A stretch of 64,000 nt of DNA from Bog-473 sp963783965 (GTDB taxonomy: Bacteria > Actinomycetota > Acidimicrobiia > Acidimicrobiales > RAAP-2): NCBI GenBank assembly GCA_963783965.1, contig CAWAPQ010000012.1, positions 62,001 to 126,000 on the forward strand, in the 5' to 3' direction. This document shows, piece by piece, positions 49,616-58,601 of the stretch. The position numbers and the translations under genes are program-made. How positions within the stretch are numbered: position 1 is the stretch's first letter; each line of letters starts with the position of its first letter. The notes under the pieces were generated by a model that was not told the origin of the DNA, did no database searches, and saw only the letters and a program-made list of their open reading frames with translations.

Positions 49616-50475
49616 GGGGCCGCCTTCTCCGGGGTCGCCTGCTCCGGGGCCGGCTGCTCCGCGGGCGCCGTTTCCGGTGCAGTCGTCTCCGGGGCCGCGT
49701 TCTCGGCGACCGGCGCCGGCAGCTGCGTGCGCATGAAGGCGGTGAAGGCAAAGAAGACGACGACGAAGAACCCGACCAGCACGGGGATGGCCAGGTCCGA
49801 GCCGGGCCAGTGCACGCCCGCACCCTCGCCGACCCAGAACACGCCGAAGCTGGTGAGCATCACACCGACGACCGTCTTGATCGTGTTCTCCGGGACCTCA
49901 CTCAGCTGGCGCGCCACCAGCAGGCCGACCACCGCCACCAGCACGGCGGCCGCCGCGGCGGCAAGCGCGGCGAGCCCGAGGCGGTGTTGTGCCGCGCCGA
50001 GGCTGATCACAATGAGCACGACCTCGGTGCCCTCCAGGAAGACGCCCTTGAACGCCACCGCGAAGCCCACGCCGTCGTGCTTGTTGGTCCGGGCCGCGGC
50101 CGGTGCCGCCGCCGCGGCCCTGTCCTCGGCGCTGAGCTCGGCCACCGTGGCAGCAAAGATCTTGTCCTCGTCGTGCGGGTCCTTGTGGCCGCTCGCCCGC
50201 AGAATCGCCTTGCGCAACCACGACAGGCCGAGCACCAGCAGCAGCGCCCCCACCACCACCCGCAGCGTGTCGAGCGGGATGTACCGGACGAGGGGGATGC
50301 CCACGACGACCACCAGGACCCCGAGCACGAGGAGCGCCGCGGCGGCGCCCTCCAGAGCGGGACGCCAACCCCGGCTCACGCCGGCCGCCACCACGATGGT
50401 GAGGGCCTCGACCATCTCCACCAGGCTGGCGGCGAACACGGCCAGGACCAGGATCAAGGTGGAGGAGGTGTGCAT
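49612..50475 (-). CDS. Integral membrane protein resembling the COG4280/TMEM165 type
   Basis: 287 residues with about seven helices. LAVFAASLVEMVEALTIVVA and FKGVFLEGTEVVLIVISLGA each place acidic residues (EMxE and ExxE) inside a helix, a paired-repeat pattern seen in GDT1/TMEM165-like and COG4280 membrane proteins, some of which carry divalent cations. A cytoplasmic loop contains GHKDPHDEDKIFAATVAELS. The C-terminus is a Pro/Ala/Glu-rich tail of about 40 residues. ATG 50475 is chosen as the last start before helix 1. It is the first gene of the operon with the small membrane protein and the F420 oxidoreductase. Confidence 0.7.
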   Translation of the reverse strand: MHTSSTLILVLAVFAASLVEMVEALTIVVAAGVSRGWRPALEGAAAALLVLGVLVVVVGIPLVRYIPLDTLRVVVGALLLVLGLSWLRKAILRASGHKDPHDEDKIFAATVAELSAEDRAAAAAPAAARTNKHDGVGFAVAFKGVFLEGTEVVLIVISLGAAQHRLGLAALAAAAAAVLVAVVGLLVARQLSEVPENTIKTVVGVMLTSFGVFWVGEGAGVHWPGSDLAIPVLVGFFVVVFFAFTAFMRTQLPAPVAENAAPETTAPETAPAEQPAPEQATPEKAAP

Positions 50476-50617
50476 CCCGACCGCAAAAGCTACTGCGACG
50501 GCACCCGGTCCCTGCCCGAGAGCACCGGCGGTAGTGTGCGGGTCACTGACCAGGACGTCCGCCGCGGACGCCGCGGGTGCCCGGGTCCGGTGCTTCAGTG
50601 TCCAGGGGAGGGCGTGC

Positions 50618-51979
50618 ATGAGCGAGGGAGCGACGGTCGCGCAGGACCGGGGCCGTAACTACGTGGTGGTGTCGGCCGACACGCACGCCTCGCCGGACAG
50701 CCTGGACCACTTCCTGTCCTACGTGGACCCGGCCTTCCGCGAGCAGGTGGCGGGCTTCGGCGACATGTCGAACCTCGCCATCTCCATGTTCGGCGGCTTC
50801 GATCCCGGTGAGGTCGACGAGTCCGATCCCGTCCGTGCCACGGCCGCGCGCCGCCTGGCCGGCATGGGCGTCGACATCGCGGCCGCCGAGGGCTGGCTGG
50901 CCCACTACGGCACCGACTGGGTCGTGCCGGGTGATGGCGACGGACGCCGTCTCGCCGTGCTCGAGGAGCAGGGGATCCATGCCGAGGTGGCACTGCCGGG
51001 ACCGATCCTGGCGGGCGGACTCTCTCCGGCCATGTACCTGGGCTCTGCGACGGACAAAGGCCTCGAAGTGGTGTGGCCCGCGCTGCACGGCTACCTGCGC
51101 TGGCTGGCCGACTTCTGCAACGCGGCGCCCGGCCGACGGGCCGGCGTCATGCCCATCGACTTCCACGACATGGACCGCGCCGTCGACGAGGTGGCCTGGG
51201 CGCGCGCCAACGGCATCTACGGGGGCGTGATGCTGCCGGCCATGTCGGTGACCTCGAGGCTGCCGGGCTACGCCGACGACTACTACGAGCCCTTCTGGAG
51301 CGCGTGCGAGGACCACGGCATGGTCGTCAACCTGCACACGGGCGCGTCGGGCTCGGCCACCGACACCAAGTTCCTCTACGACGCCCAGCACGGCGGCATG
51401 CTCGGTCTCTACGAGGTGTTCGTCTTCACCCGCCGGCCGCTGTGGTTCATGATCTTCGGCGGCGTGTTCGACCGGCACCCCGACCTGAAGGTCGTCGTGA
51501 GCGAGAACGGCGTGCAGTGGCTGCCGTCGCTCATCCGGGACATGGAGTCGTTCTTCGATACCCATGGCGGCGCCCCCGTCCGCTCCTATCTCGAGATGCG
51601 CCCCCGTGACTACTTCGAGAAGCACGTCTGGATGGGCGGCTCGCTCATGAAGCGCTACGAGGCCGAGATGCGCCACGAAATCGGCATCGACAAGCTCATG
51701 TGGGGGGCGGACTATCCCCACCTCGAGGGCGCGGCGCCGGTGCACCGGGAGACGCTCCGCTACATCTTCGGCGGCCTGCCGGAGGACGACCTGCGCCGCG
51801 TGCTCGGCGCCAACGCCGTCGGCCTGTGGGGCTTCGACGGCGACCTGCTCCAGTCCGTGGCCGACCGCGTCGGGCCGACCGTGGGCGACCTGGCCGAGCC
51901 GCTGGCGCTGGCGGACATTGAGGACACCTTCAGCTGGAGCCTGGCCCGACCTGTGCCCTTGGTGGCGCACGGGGGCTGA
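50618..51979 (+). CDS. Amidohydrolase family 2 protein
   Basis: 453 residues. VVVSADTHASPDSLDHFLSY opens with a metal-binding DxH variant (SADTH). VVNLHTGASGS carries the central His, and KLMWGADYPHLEGAAP carries the Asp-Tyr-Pro-His block near the C-terminus; VLGANAVGLWGFD is the typical end. LWFMIFGGVFDRHPDLKVVV is also diagnostic. Relatives decarboxylate or hydrolyse aromatic and heterocyclic compounds. GGGGAGGGCGTGC before ATG 50618 fixes the start. It diverges from the membrane/F420 operon. Confidence 0.88.
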   Translation: MSEGATVAQDRGRNYVVVSADTHASPDSLDHFLSYVDPAFREQVAGFGDMSNLAISMFGGFDPGEVDESDPVRATAARRLAGMGVDIAAAEGWLAHYGTDWVVPGDGDGRRLAVLEEQGIHAEVALPGPILAGGLSPAMYLGSATDKGLEVVWPALHGYLRWLADFCNAAPGRRAGVMPIDFHDMDRAVDEVAWARANGIYGGVMLPAMSVTSRLPGYADDYYEPFWSACEDHGMVVNLHTGASGSATDTKFLYDAQHGGMLGLYEVFVFTRRPLWFMIFGGVFDRHPDLKVVVSENGVQWLPSLIRDMESFFDTHGGAPVRSYLEMRPRDYFEKHVWMGGSLMKRYEAEMRHEIGIDKLMWGADYPHLEGAAPVHRETLRYIFGGLPEDDLRRVLGANAVGLWGFDGDLLQSVADRVGPTVGDLAEPLALADIEDTFSWSLARPVPLVAHGG

Positions 51980-52321
51980 ACCACATGTGAGCCACGCGGG
52001 CTGCGGCCCGGTGTGGCGTGGGCGTGGCGTGTCCTGGTCTGGCTCGGTGTGGCACCACGACTCTCTGCACGGCGTGGCACTGCACCACGACACACGGCGC
52101 GACGACTGCACTGCACCACGACTGCGCTGCACGGCGTGGCACTGTGCGCGAGCAATGCGCGACGTATGTCGACGCCACCGTGCCGGCACAACAAACTGCC
52201 CCGCAGTGGGTTCGACGTCTTGAAGCACGGTCCCCCTAAAGAACGGTCGCCCCGCGCGCACGAAATGTCAGGGCGATTTCGGCCCGCAGATGTGTGACAA
52301 CCCCGTGCTTGCATCGAAGGC
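51980..52321. repeat. Low-complexity intergenic region with direct repeats
   Basis: No gene seen. The first 190 bp are dominated by GTGGC, CACGAC and TGCAC words; CTGCACGGCGTGGCACTG occurs at 52065-52082 and again at 52127-52144, and CTGCACCACGAC also recurs. The last 100 bp are normal sequence and must hold the promoter of the HNH gene. Confidence 0.6.
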
Positions 52322-53488
52322 ATGGAGTTGGAGAACTTCGCCGAATCTCTCGATGCACTGGTGGCCTCTGGGGCCACCAACTACGGCGACGGGGCCTCCA
52401 TCGTCGAGCTGGAGCGCTTGTTCTCGCGCTTTGAGTCCTTCGTCACCGAGGCCACCGCGGCCTTTGAGGCGGGGGAGGAGTGGGCGGCCGAGGGCGCCAA
52501 GACGGCGGCGGCGTGGATCTCGAGCAAGTGCCGGGTGCCGCGCGCGGTGGCCAAGCGCCGGGTGCGCCTCGCCCGGACGCTGCGCCAGCTGCCCGCCTGT
52601 GCGCAGGCCTGGCGTGACGGGGCCATCGGGGCCGAGCACGCCCGGGCCATCGCCTCGGCCCGGCGCCACCGCACCGAGTCCTCCATGGCCCGTGACGAGC
52701 CCATGCTCGTCGCCCAGGCCGCAGCGTTGGGCTTCGAGGACTTCTCCCGGGCCCTGGCCTATTGGAAGCAGCTGGCCGACCCCGACGGGGCCGAGGCTTC
52801 CGACGAGGAGCGCAAGGCCTCACGCAACGTGTTCTTGGAATCGAGCTTTTCTGGCATGTGGCTGGGCCAGATGACCCTTGACCCGATAGCGGGCTCGATC
52901 GTGGCGAACGAGCTCAACCGACTGGAGCACGACCTCTTCGAGGCCGACTGCGCCGAGGCCAAGGAGAGACTGGGGAGGACGGCGCGCATCGACGAGCTGG
53001 CCCGCACCTCGGCCCAGCGCCGGGCCGACGCCATGGTGGAGATGGCCACGAGGAGCCGCACCGCCCCGGCCGAGGGCATCCGACCCGCCCCCCTCTTCAG
53101 CGTCTTCATCGGCTACGAGACGATGCGGGGCCGCATCTGTGAGCTCGAGAACGGCACGGTGCTGGCCCCCGGTGCCCTGGCGCCGTGGATGGACTCGGCC
53201 TACTTCGAGCGGGCCATCTTCTCGCTCGGCAACCGGATCGACGTCAGCGTGCGGGCCCGGCTCTTCAGTGGTGGGACGAGGCGGGCCATCGAGCTGAGGG
53301 ACCGCATCTGCACCCACCCGCACTGCTACGAGCCCGCCGAGAGCTGCCAGGTCGACCACATTCAGACCTACGCCGACGGCGGCCCCACCACCCAAGACAA
53401 CGGCCGCTTGCTCTGCGGCTTCCACAACCGCCTGCGCAACCAACAAGAGCGCCGAGGCGCCCAGCGCCCGCCGCCCAGCGCCGCCTGA
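52322..53488 (+). CDS. DUF222/13E12-type HNH endonuclease-like protein
   Basis: 388 residues. The N-terminal DUF222 region is present (AAAWISSKCRVPRAVAKRRV, AWRDGAIGAEHARAIASAR, MLVAQAAALGFEDFSRALAY). The C-terminal HNH domain reads CTHPHCYEPAESCQVDHIQT, YADGGPTTQDNGRLLCGFHN, with the zinc Cys and the catalytic DH and N/H positions intact. These genes are abundant and often multicopy in actinobacteria; they may be selfish or recombination-linked elements, but their role is not established. It lies at the edge of a more AT-rich patch (53.7-56.4 kb). Confidence 0.93.
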   Translation: MELENFAESLDALVASGATNYGDGASIVELERLFSRFESFVTEATAAFEAGEEWAAEGAKTAAAWISSKCRVPRAVAKRRVRLARTLRQLPACAQAWRDGAIGAEHARAIASARRHRTESSMARDEPMLVAQAAALGFEDFSRALAYWKQLADPDGAEASDEERKASRNVFLESSFSGMWLGQMTLDPIAGSIVANELNRLEHDLFEADCAEAKERLGRTARIDELARTSAQRRADAMVEMATRSRTAPAEGIRPAPLFSVFIGYETMRGRICELENGTVLAPGALAPWMDSAYFERAIFSLGNRIDVSVRARLFSGGTRRAIELRDRICTHPHCYEPAESCQVDHIQTYADGGPTTQDNGRLLCGFHNRLRNQQERRGAQRPPPSAA

Positions 53489-53694
53489 GGGCGCGGGCGC
53501 CGTCGGCCAAACGACGTGTCAGCCCGTCCCGGGCATCACCCGCCGCTCGATCGGGCCCGGCGCAGTCGAAAAGGCAGCCCCTCGCCACTTTGGCGCGCCC
53601 GCGAACCGGTGCGCCTGTGCGCCCGACCCCGTCCAGAGCGTTTGCGCTGGCCATGAATCCCGCCACCTTCGACTCGTAGGGTGGAGAAGGGACG

Positions 53695-53722
53695 TCTTGT
53701 GCGAGAGGTCTTGTGCGAGAGG
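53695..53722. repeat. 14-bp direct repeat in the leader of the flavoprotein gene
   Basis: TCTTGTGCGAGAGG at 53695-53708 and 53709-53722, end to end; the second copy runs into the ribosome binding site GGAGG of the gene at 53729. The preceding stretch (53489-53694) shows no gene. Confidence 0.85.
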
Positions 53723-53728
53723 AGGTCG

Positions 53729-54868
53729 ATGCAAGTGGTAGCGCTGCTGGTCGTCGGGGCCGGACCCTACGGATTGGCCGTGGCGGCGCGAGCCGTGGAG
53801 CGGGGAGTCGACACGGTAGTCGTAGGCCGTCCTATGGGCTTTTGGACAGACCACATGCCCGAAGGGATGTTTCTGCGCTCAGGGATCGACTGGCATCTCG
53901 ATGCGTCAGGCGTCGACACATTCGAGGCCTTCATCGAGGACAGCGGACTGTCCTCAGCCCAGATAGATCCTGTCCCCATTGACCTCTTCCGAGAGTACGC
54001 CGCCTGGTTCCAGTCCCAAAAGCACGTGTCCGTCCGCGATCGGCATGTCTCACGCCTCGAGCGTCACGACGACGCATTCGCGGCCTCGCTCGATGACGGG
54101 ACCCAGATTGCAGCCGACGTCGTCGTCGTCGCCCCGGGGGCGGCCTACTTCCGCCAGTTCCCTGAGTGGGCGAGCATGCTTCCCGAAGGGGTCGGTGCCC
54201 ACACATGTGATCTCGTTCGTTTTCAGGAACTTTCCGGGGCGCGGGTCCTGGTCGTCGGAGGTCGGCAGAGCGCGTACGAATGGGCCGCACTTCTGGGAGA
54301 ACACGGTGCTGAGCGGGTGGACATCGTTCACCGGCACGACATGCCCCGATTCGAGCGAGTGAGCTGGAAGTTTGTCGACCCGTACTTGGACGCGACCCTC
54401 AGTCGCCGCGGATGGTGGCGCTCACTGTCGGTCACCGAACAAGGGGAAATCGCCCAGAAGTTTTGGCAGGCGGGCCGTCTGAGCCTCGAGTGGTGGCTCA
54501 CACCGCGCCTCGCCGACGAGCGAATCCGTAGCTGGCCCGGCACACACGTTGTGGAGACGGCTGTGGGAGATGGCGGCACGGTCTCGGTGGCACTCTCAAG
54601 TGGAGACCGTCTGACGGTTGATCGTCTCGTCTTTGCCACGGGCTACAAGGCCGACCTTCCTCGCGTCCCATATCTCAATGGGTTCGCTGGCAGTCTGGAT
54701 GTGGTCGACGGTTTCCCCGTTCTCGACGAAGCCTTCCAATCGTCGATCGCTGGCCTTTACATCACCGGGTTCGCCGCCACCCGTGACTTCGGTCCCTTTT
54801 TCGGCTTCACCAGGGGCTGTCCCGCGGCGGCCACGCTCATCGTCGATGACATGCTCCGACGCATGTGA
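53729..54868 (+). CDS. FAD/NAD(P)-dependent flavoprotein monooxygenase-like protein
   Basis: 379 residues. LLVVGAGPYGLAVAARAVER is the FAD-binding motif, RVLVVGGRQSAYEWAALLGE the NAD(P) motif, and LVFATGYKADLPRVPYL the conserved ATG segment of class B flavin monooxygenases and ornithine/lysine N-hydroxylases. FWTDHMPEGMFLRSGIDWHL and FFGFTRGCPAAATLI place it in a group often annotated as SidA/IucD-like, though it is shorter than true N-hydroxylases. The substrate is unknown. GGAGGTCG before ATG 53729 fixes the start. Base composition is visibly less GC-rich than upstream. Confidence 0.82.
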   Translation: MQVVALLVVGAGPYGLAVAARAVERGVDTVVVGRPMGFWTDHMPEGMFLRSGIDWHLDASGVDTFEAFIEDSGLSSAQIDPVPIDLFREYAAWFQSQKHVSVRDRHVSRLERHDDAFAASLDDGTQIAADVVVVAPGAAYFRQFPEWASMLPEGVGAHTCDLVRFQELSGARVLVVGGRQSAYEWAALLGEHGAERVDIVHRHDMPRFERVSWKFVDPYLDATLSRRGWWRSLSVTEQGEIAQKFWQAGRLSLEWWLTPRLADERIRSWPGTHVVETAVGDGGTVSVALSSGDRLTVDRLVFATGYKADLPRVPYLNGFAGSLDVVDGFPVLDEAFQSSIAGLYITGFAATRDFGPFFGFTRGCPAAATLIVDDMLRRM

Positions 54869-54984
54869 CGACCCCCAGGACCTTGGGCAGATCGTCGGCC
54901 CCGGATCTTTGGTCAGTGCCGCAGTGCTATGCCGATGGAAGTGGATACTGAATCGAGGAGGCGGGGCCGGACCGACGCAGGGCT

Positions 54985-55638
54985 TCAGCGTTCCCATGGA
55001 GCCAATCTCCGAGTGGAATCTGGGCTCCATGCCGAGGTCGGCGGCAATCCCGGTGGGGCATCCGTGGCTTGTGTCGATGAGATGGACCATCGCCGTCGAA
55101 CGCCGTCGGCGAGCATGTTGACCGAATCGACGACACTCGTGACACTGGTGTCGAGCTCAATGTCGTAGCGGACACCTCTATGTACAGATGCGGCCTGCGT
55201 ACGAGCTATGCCCAGCGGCCGATCACCCCGCTCCTGCTCTCGCCTGCGCGCCGTGTCCGGATCGCAGTGAACCGCCACCCAGCACACCGGAAGATTGCCC
55301 AACGCAGTGTCCCAACGGCGCTGGTCCTCGTTGCCATTGAGCAAGACCTCGTCGAGGATCACGTCGATCCCGCTGGAGACGAGGCTGGCGACGGCTTTCT
55401 GAAATCCCGCGTACAGCCTCATGAACTCGGCCCCGCGCTGAATCTCGCCGTCGATGATCTGGATTCCACCCGGATCACCGACCATCTCGGCCGGCAGTGT
55501 CCACATCAGCAGGTCGATACCAACGAGGAGCCACGAACCACCAAGGCTGGACTGGAGCTTCCGGGCCAGCGTCGTCTTTCCAGCGCTCGATCCGCCGTTG
55601 AGAGCCAGCACGTGCCCAAAGGGCATATCTCCGCCCAT
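54985..55638 (-). CDS. Chloramphenicol-phosphotransferase-like P-loop kinase
   Basis: 217 residues. LALNGGSSAGKTTLARKLQS has the P-loop GGSSAGKT (residues 15-22). SWLLVGIDLLMWTLP, DVILDEVLLNG and WVAVHCDPDTARRREQERGD correspond to the substrate Asp, Walker B-like and lid regions of the CPT family. CPT phosphorylates chloramphenicol in its producer Streptomyces; most homologues elsewhere have unknown substrates, so resistance should not be assumed. The C-terminal 35 residues after VDSVNMLADGVRRR look unrelated to the fold. Confidence 0.75.
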   Translation of the reverse strand: MGGDMPFGHVLALNGGSSAGKTTLARKLQSSLGGSWLLVGIDLLMWTLPAEMVGDPGGIQIIDGEIQRGAEFMRLYAGFQKAVASLVSSGIDVILDEVLLNGNEDQRRWDTALGNLPVCWVAVHCDPDTARRREQERGDRPLGIARTQAASVHRGVRYDIELDTSVTSVVDSVNMLADGVRRRWSISSTQATDAPPGLPPTSAWSPDSTRRLAPWER

Positions 55639-55711
55639 GACGAAATGACGCTAGTTCTCGGCGGAGGTCGCCCGGGTCTTTGATCCGGCGCAGGAGGACA
55701 CGGTTGGACGC

Positions 55712-56341
55712 TCAGTCTGGGCGCATCCGCAACACTCGCGCTGCCTCGAGCGAGGCAACGACCGCAACGCAGAGGGCGGTGGCCCGATCCGCCCACCACC
55801 ACCCGAGGAGTTGCTCGGCCAAGAGTCCCAGAAGGGCCAATACCCCGAGAGCCGCGCCGATGCCGCTCAACGTGCCGTCGCCCATCAAGGCGTGACTCCC
55901 GAGCCGCCTTCCTGTTTGGTACTTCGCCCATCCGAGGGGGGCCAGCACGACGGCCGAGGCACCCGCTGAGATCATTGCGAAGAGGGAGTGCTCGGGCACC
56001 GAGTGAGCGAGGAGGTCGTTGATTGCTGCGGCCGTCAGGGTGAGTGCCACCAGTCCCAGCGCAGTGCCGACGACGATTGAGGCACGACGCTCTGCCTGAA
56101 GGCCTCTTGTCGGATCGCGTCGTTCCACTCCGAAGCGCCAGACGAGACCGATCGATCCCGCCACGTCCGCGAGGACATTGAGGCCTAAACCGAGGACCCC
56201 GAGGCTCCCCGCGAGCAGTCCCGCAGTGATGGCCGCCGCACCCGCGATCACACCCCAGGCGACCGAGAAGTAGGAGAGCGCCAACGCTCTCTTGAGGAGC
56301 GGGCGCCTGACCGGGTCCACGTCACCGTCAAGGGCACCCAT
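55712..56341 (-). CDS. Cation-efflux (CDF)-like membrane protein
   Basis: 209 residues with six helices and no C-terminal cytoplasmic domain. LGVLGLGLNVLADVAGSIGL corresponds to helix 2 with an Asn/Asp pair in place of the HxxxD site, and SHALMGDGTLSGIGAALGVL to helix 5 (HALxGD, matching the HxxxD metal site). CDF proteins export Zn, Co, Mn or similar ions in exchange for protons. With one metal ligand pair altered the ion is uncertain. A 14-bp tandem repeat lies directly upstream of its start. Confidence 0.77.
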   Translation of the reverse strand: MGALDGDVDPVRRPLLKRALALSYFSVAWGVIAGAAAITAGLLAGSLGVLGLGLNVLADVAGSIGLVWRFGVERRDPTRGLQAERRASIVVGTALGLVALTLTAAAINDLLAHSVPEHSLFAMISAGASAVVLAPLGWAKYQTGRRLGSHALMGDGTLSGIGAALGVLALLGLLAEQLLGWWWADRATALCVAVVASLEAARVLRMRPD

Positions 56342-56351
56342 CAGGTGACCC

Positions 56352-56407
56352 TATTTCAGACTCGGTATTTCAGACTCGGTATTTCAGACTCGTTATTTCA
56401 GACTCGG
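56352..56407. repeat. 14-bp tandem repeat, four units
   Basis: TATTTCAGACTCGG at 56352, 56366, 56380 (last base T) and 56394. It is AT-rich relative to its surroundings. It lies 10 bp upstream of the cation-efflux gene start, where a promoter or leader would be expected. Confidence 0.93.
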
Positions 56408-56529
56408 TGCCCGGCCGTGGGGCAGAGCGCAGCTGTTCGGTAGGCGACGCCCCTGGGGTTCCGCGGAACACGGCAAAGATCCATCCGTTGGAGGAGCTGC
56501 GACGCCGGCAGGCACCAGCTCAGCCGTCT

Positions 56530-57294
56530 TCAGCCCTCGTTCGCCACGACCAGCCGGTACCCCAAGTCGATCGCCGGCAGGTCGGCCAAGTCGGCGTGCC
56601 GCTGGTGCCACGCACCGCTCGCCAAGTCAGCCTCCAACGCAGCCACACCCCTCGCCACAACGGCCGGGTCCGCCAGGGCCAGCCCCGAGCAGTTGGCCCG
56701 CACCGCCGGGTCGAGATAGGCCTCGGGCCGGCACCAGTAGGCACCGAGCACTCCGTCCTGCATCTCCCGCGGGACGAGCAGGGGTATGACGGCGTCCACG
56801 TCAGCGCCGATCGCCTCTGCCACGGTGACGTAGCCGGGCTCGAGGATCCGCGTCGCCTCGCGCACCTCGGGCACGTAGTCCTGCAGGAGCCAAAAGCTCG
56901 CGTGCAGCTCGAAGTCCATGGTGAGGACGATCCGCCGCGGCGCCACCCGGCACAGCTCGGCCAGACCTCCGGCCCAGTCGTCCCAGTGGTGCATCGTCAG
57001 GATGGCCAGCGCCACGTCGGCACAGTCCGACCGCAGGGGGAGCGCCGAACCGCTGGCCCGCACCGCCGGCGCGGCATCCGCCCGACGCTGCGCCACCATG
57101 ACGCCCGACGGCTCGACCGCCACCACGGCACGGTCCTCCGGCTCGTAGTTCCCCGAGCCGGCGCCGACGTTCACCACGACGCGAACGTCCCCGAGTTGCT
57201 CGTCGATCACGGCCGCCCAGCTCGGCTCCACCCGACGGTGGGCGACGTAGCCCAGGCCGATGGTGTCGTAGCGGGGCGCCGGCGACGTCGTCAC
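56530..57294 (-). CDS. Class I SAM-dependent methyltransferase
   Basis: 254 residues. VVVNVGAGSGNYEPEDRAVV is motif I with the acidic residue after beta-2 in AVEPS. ASGSALPLRSDCADVALAIL, TMHHWDDW and LCRVAPRRIVLTMDF are motifs II and III of the UbiE/Methyltransf_11 type. The C-terminal half (AEAIGADVDAVIPLLVPREM) matches a group of small-molecule methyltransferases with an added helical cap. The acceptor is unknown. Confidence 0.86.
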   Translation of the reverse strand: MTTSPAPRYDTIGLGYVAHRRVEPSWAAVIDEQLGDVRVVVNVGAGSGNYEPEDRAVVAVEPSGVMVAQRRADAAPAVRASGSALPLRSDCADVALAILTMHHWDDWAGGLAELCRVAPRRIVLTMDFELHASFWLLQDYVPEVREATRILEPGYVTVAEAIGADVDAVIPLLVPREMQDGVLGAYWCRPEAYLDPAVRANCSGLALADPAVVARGVAALEADLASGAWHQRHADLADLPAIDLGYRLVVANEG

Positions 57295-57385
57295 GCCTGG
57301 TCCGGCGCCGCCCGCCTGCCCTGACCCATCCGGCCCGACCAGCCCCGGCCCGTTCCCGCTTGACCCGTTCCTGCCCGCCGCAGTC

Positions 57386-58597
57386 CTACGCCGCCGACTT
57401 CTCCAGAATGTGCACGCCGCAGGCCGAGCCCAGGCCGATGACGTGGGTCATCCCGACCTTGGCGCCCTCAATCTGGCGGTCCCCGCCCTCACCGCGCAGG
57501 TGGGTGGCGACCTCCCACACGTTGGCGATGCCGGTGGCGGCGATCGGGTGCCCCTTGGACTCCAGGCCGCCGGAGACGTTCACCGGCGTCGACCCGTCGC
57601 GCCACGTCGCACCCGACTTGAAGAAGTCGGCCGCACCGCCGCGCTCGCACAAGCCGAGGTTGTCGTAGTGCACGAGCTCGGCCGTGGCGAAGCAGTCGTG
57701 CAGCTCCACGAGGTTCAGGTCCGAAGGACCGACACCCGCCTGCTCATAGGCCTGGGCGGCGGCGTTGCGGGTCAGGTCGTTGACGTTGGGCAGAATCTGG
57801 CACGCCTCCTCCCAGGGGTCCGTCGTCAAGATGGAGGCCGTGATCTTGACCGCCCGCTTCTGCTGCTCCAGCGACAGCGTCTTGAGCTTCGACCCCGAGA
57901 CGACCACGGCCGCGGCCGCACCGTCGCAGTTGGCCGAGCACATGGGACGCGTGTTGGGGTAGGCGATCATCACGTCGTTCATGATTTCGTCGAGCGACAT
58001 CTTCTTCTGGTAGGCCGCCATCGGGTTGAGCGTCGAGTGCGAGTGGTTCTTCTCGGCGATCTGGGCGAAGAGCTCGAAGCTGGTGCCGCCGTAGCGGTGG
58101 CCGTACTCCATGCCGATCTGGGCGAAGACGCCCGGCATGATGTCGGTCCCGATCCGCCCGTCGATCGCCGCCACCGATCCGTAACGCCCCGAGGGCGTCC
58201 AGGTGTTGTCGTCGCTCTTGCGGCTCCCGCCGGCCAACAGCCCGGCACCGGCGAGCTTCTCCACGCCGAAGGCCAGGCCCATGTCGGTCTCGCCGGCCTT
58301 AATCGCCATGACCGCCACCCGCAGCGCGGTGGCACCCGTGGCGCAGGCGTTGGACACGTTGTAGACGGGGATGCCGGTCTGCCCCAGTTGCTTCTGCACC
58401 ACCTGCCCGATGGGCAGCGCGCCGCCCATGAGGTTGCCGGCGCCGATGATGCCCATGTCCTTCATGGTCACCCCGCCGTCGGCCAGGGCGCCCTGGACCG
58501 CCTGCGCCGCCAGGTCGGTGGTGTCGAGGTCGGGGTGCTTCCCGAATTTGGTCATGTGGATGCCGAGGACCCACACCTCTTCCGATGCCGATGCCAT
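57386..58597 (-). CDS. Thiolase-family protein (SCP2/lipid-transfer type)
   Basis: 403 residues. VSNACATGATALRVAVMAIK holds the nucleophilic Cys85. ELHDCFATAELVHYDNLGLC, GGLESKGHPIAATGIANVWE and GLGSACGVHIL supply the other catalytic region and the final CxH. This is the SCP2-like thiolase branch, which acts on branched or sterol-side-chain CoA esters or may work as a retro-aldolase with a DUF35 partner, whose gene immediately precedes it (58602-59003). The 4-bp gap indicates one transcript and probably one complex. Confidence 0.9.
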   Translation of the reverse strand: MASASEEVWVLGIHMTKFGKHPDLDTTDLAAQAVQGALADGGVTMKDMGIIGAGNLMGGALPIGQVVQKQLGQTGIPVYNVSNACATGATALRVAVMAIKAGETDMGLAFGVEKLAGAGLLAGGSRKSDDNTWTPSGRYGSVAAIDGRIGTDIMPGVFAQIGMEYGHRYGGTSFELFAQIAEKNHSHSTLNPMAAYQKKMSLDEIMNDVMIAYPNTRPMCSANCDGAAAAVVVSGSKLKTLSLEQQKRAVKITASILTTDPWEEACQILPNVNDLTRNAAAQAYEQAGVGPSDLNLVELHDCFATAELVHYDNLGLCERGGAADFFKSGATWRDGSTPVNVSGGLESKGHPIAATGIANVWEVATHLRGEGGDRQIEGAKVGMTHVIGLGSACGVHILEKSAA

Positions 58598-58601
58598 GTG
58601 C

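Noticed and set aside
54985..55638. Calling the CPT-like protein an antibiotic resistance gene
   Set aside because: Family membership alone does not show chloramphenicol activity and there is no supporting context.
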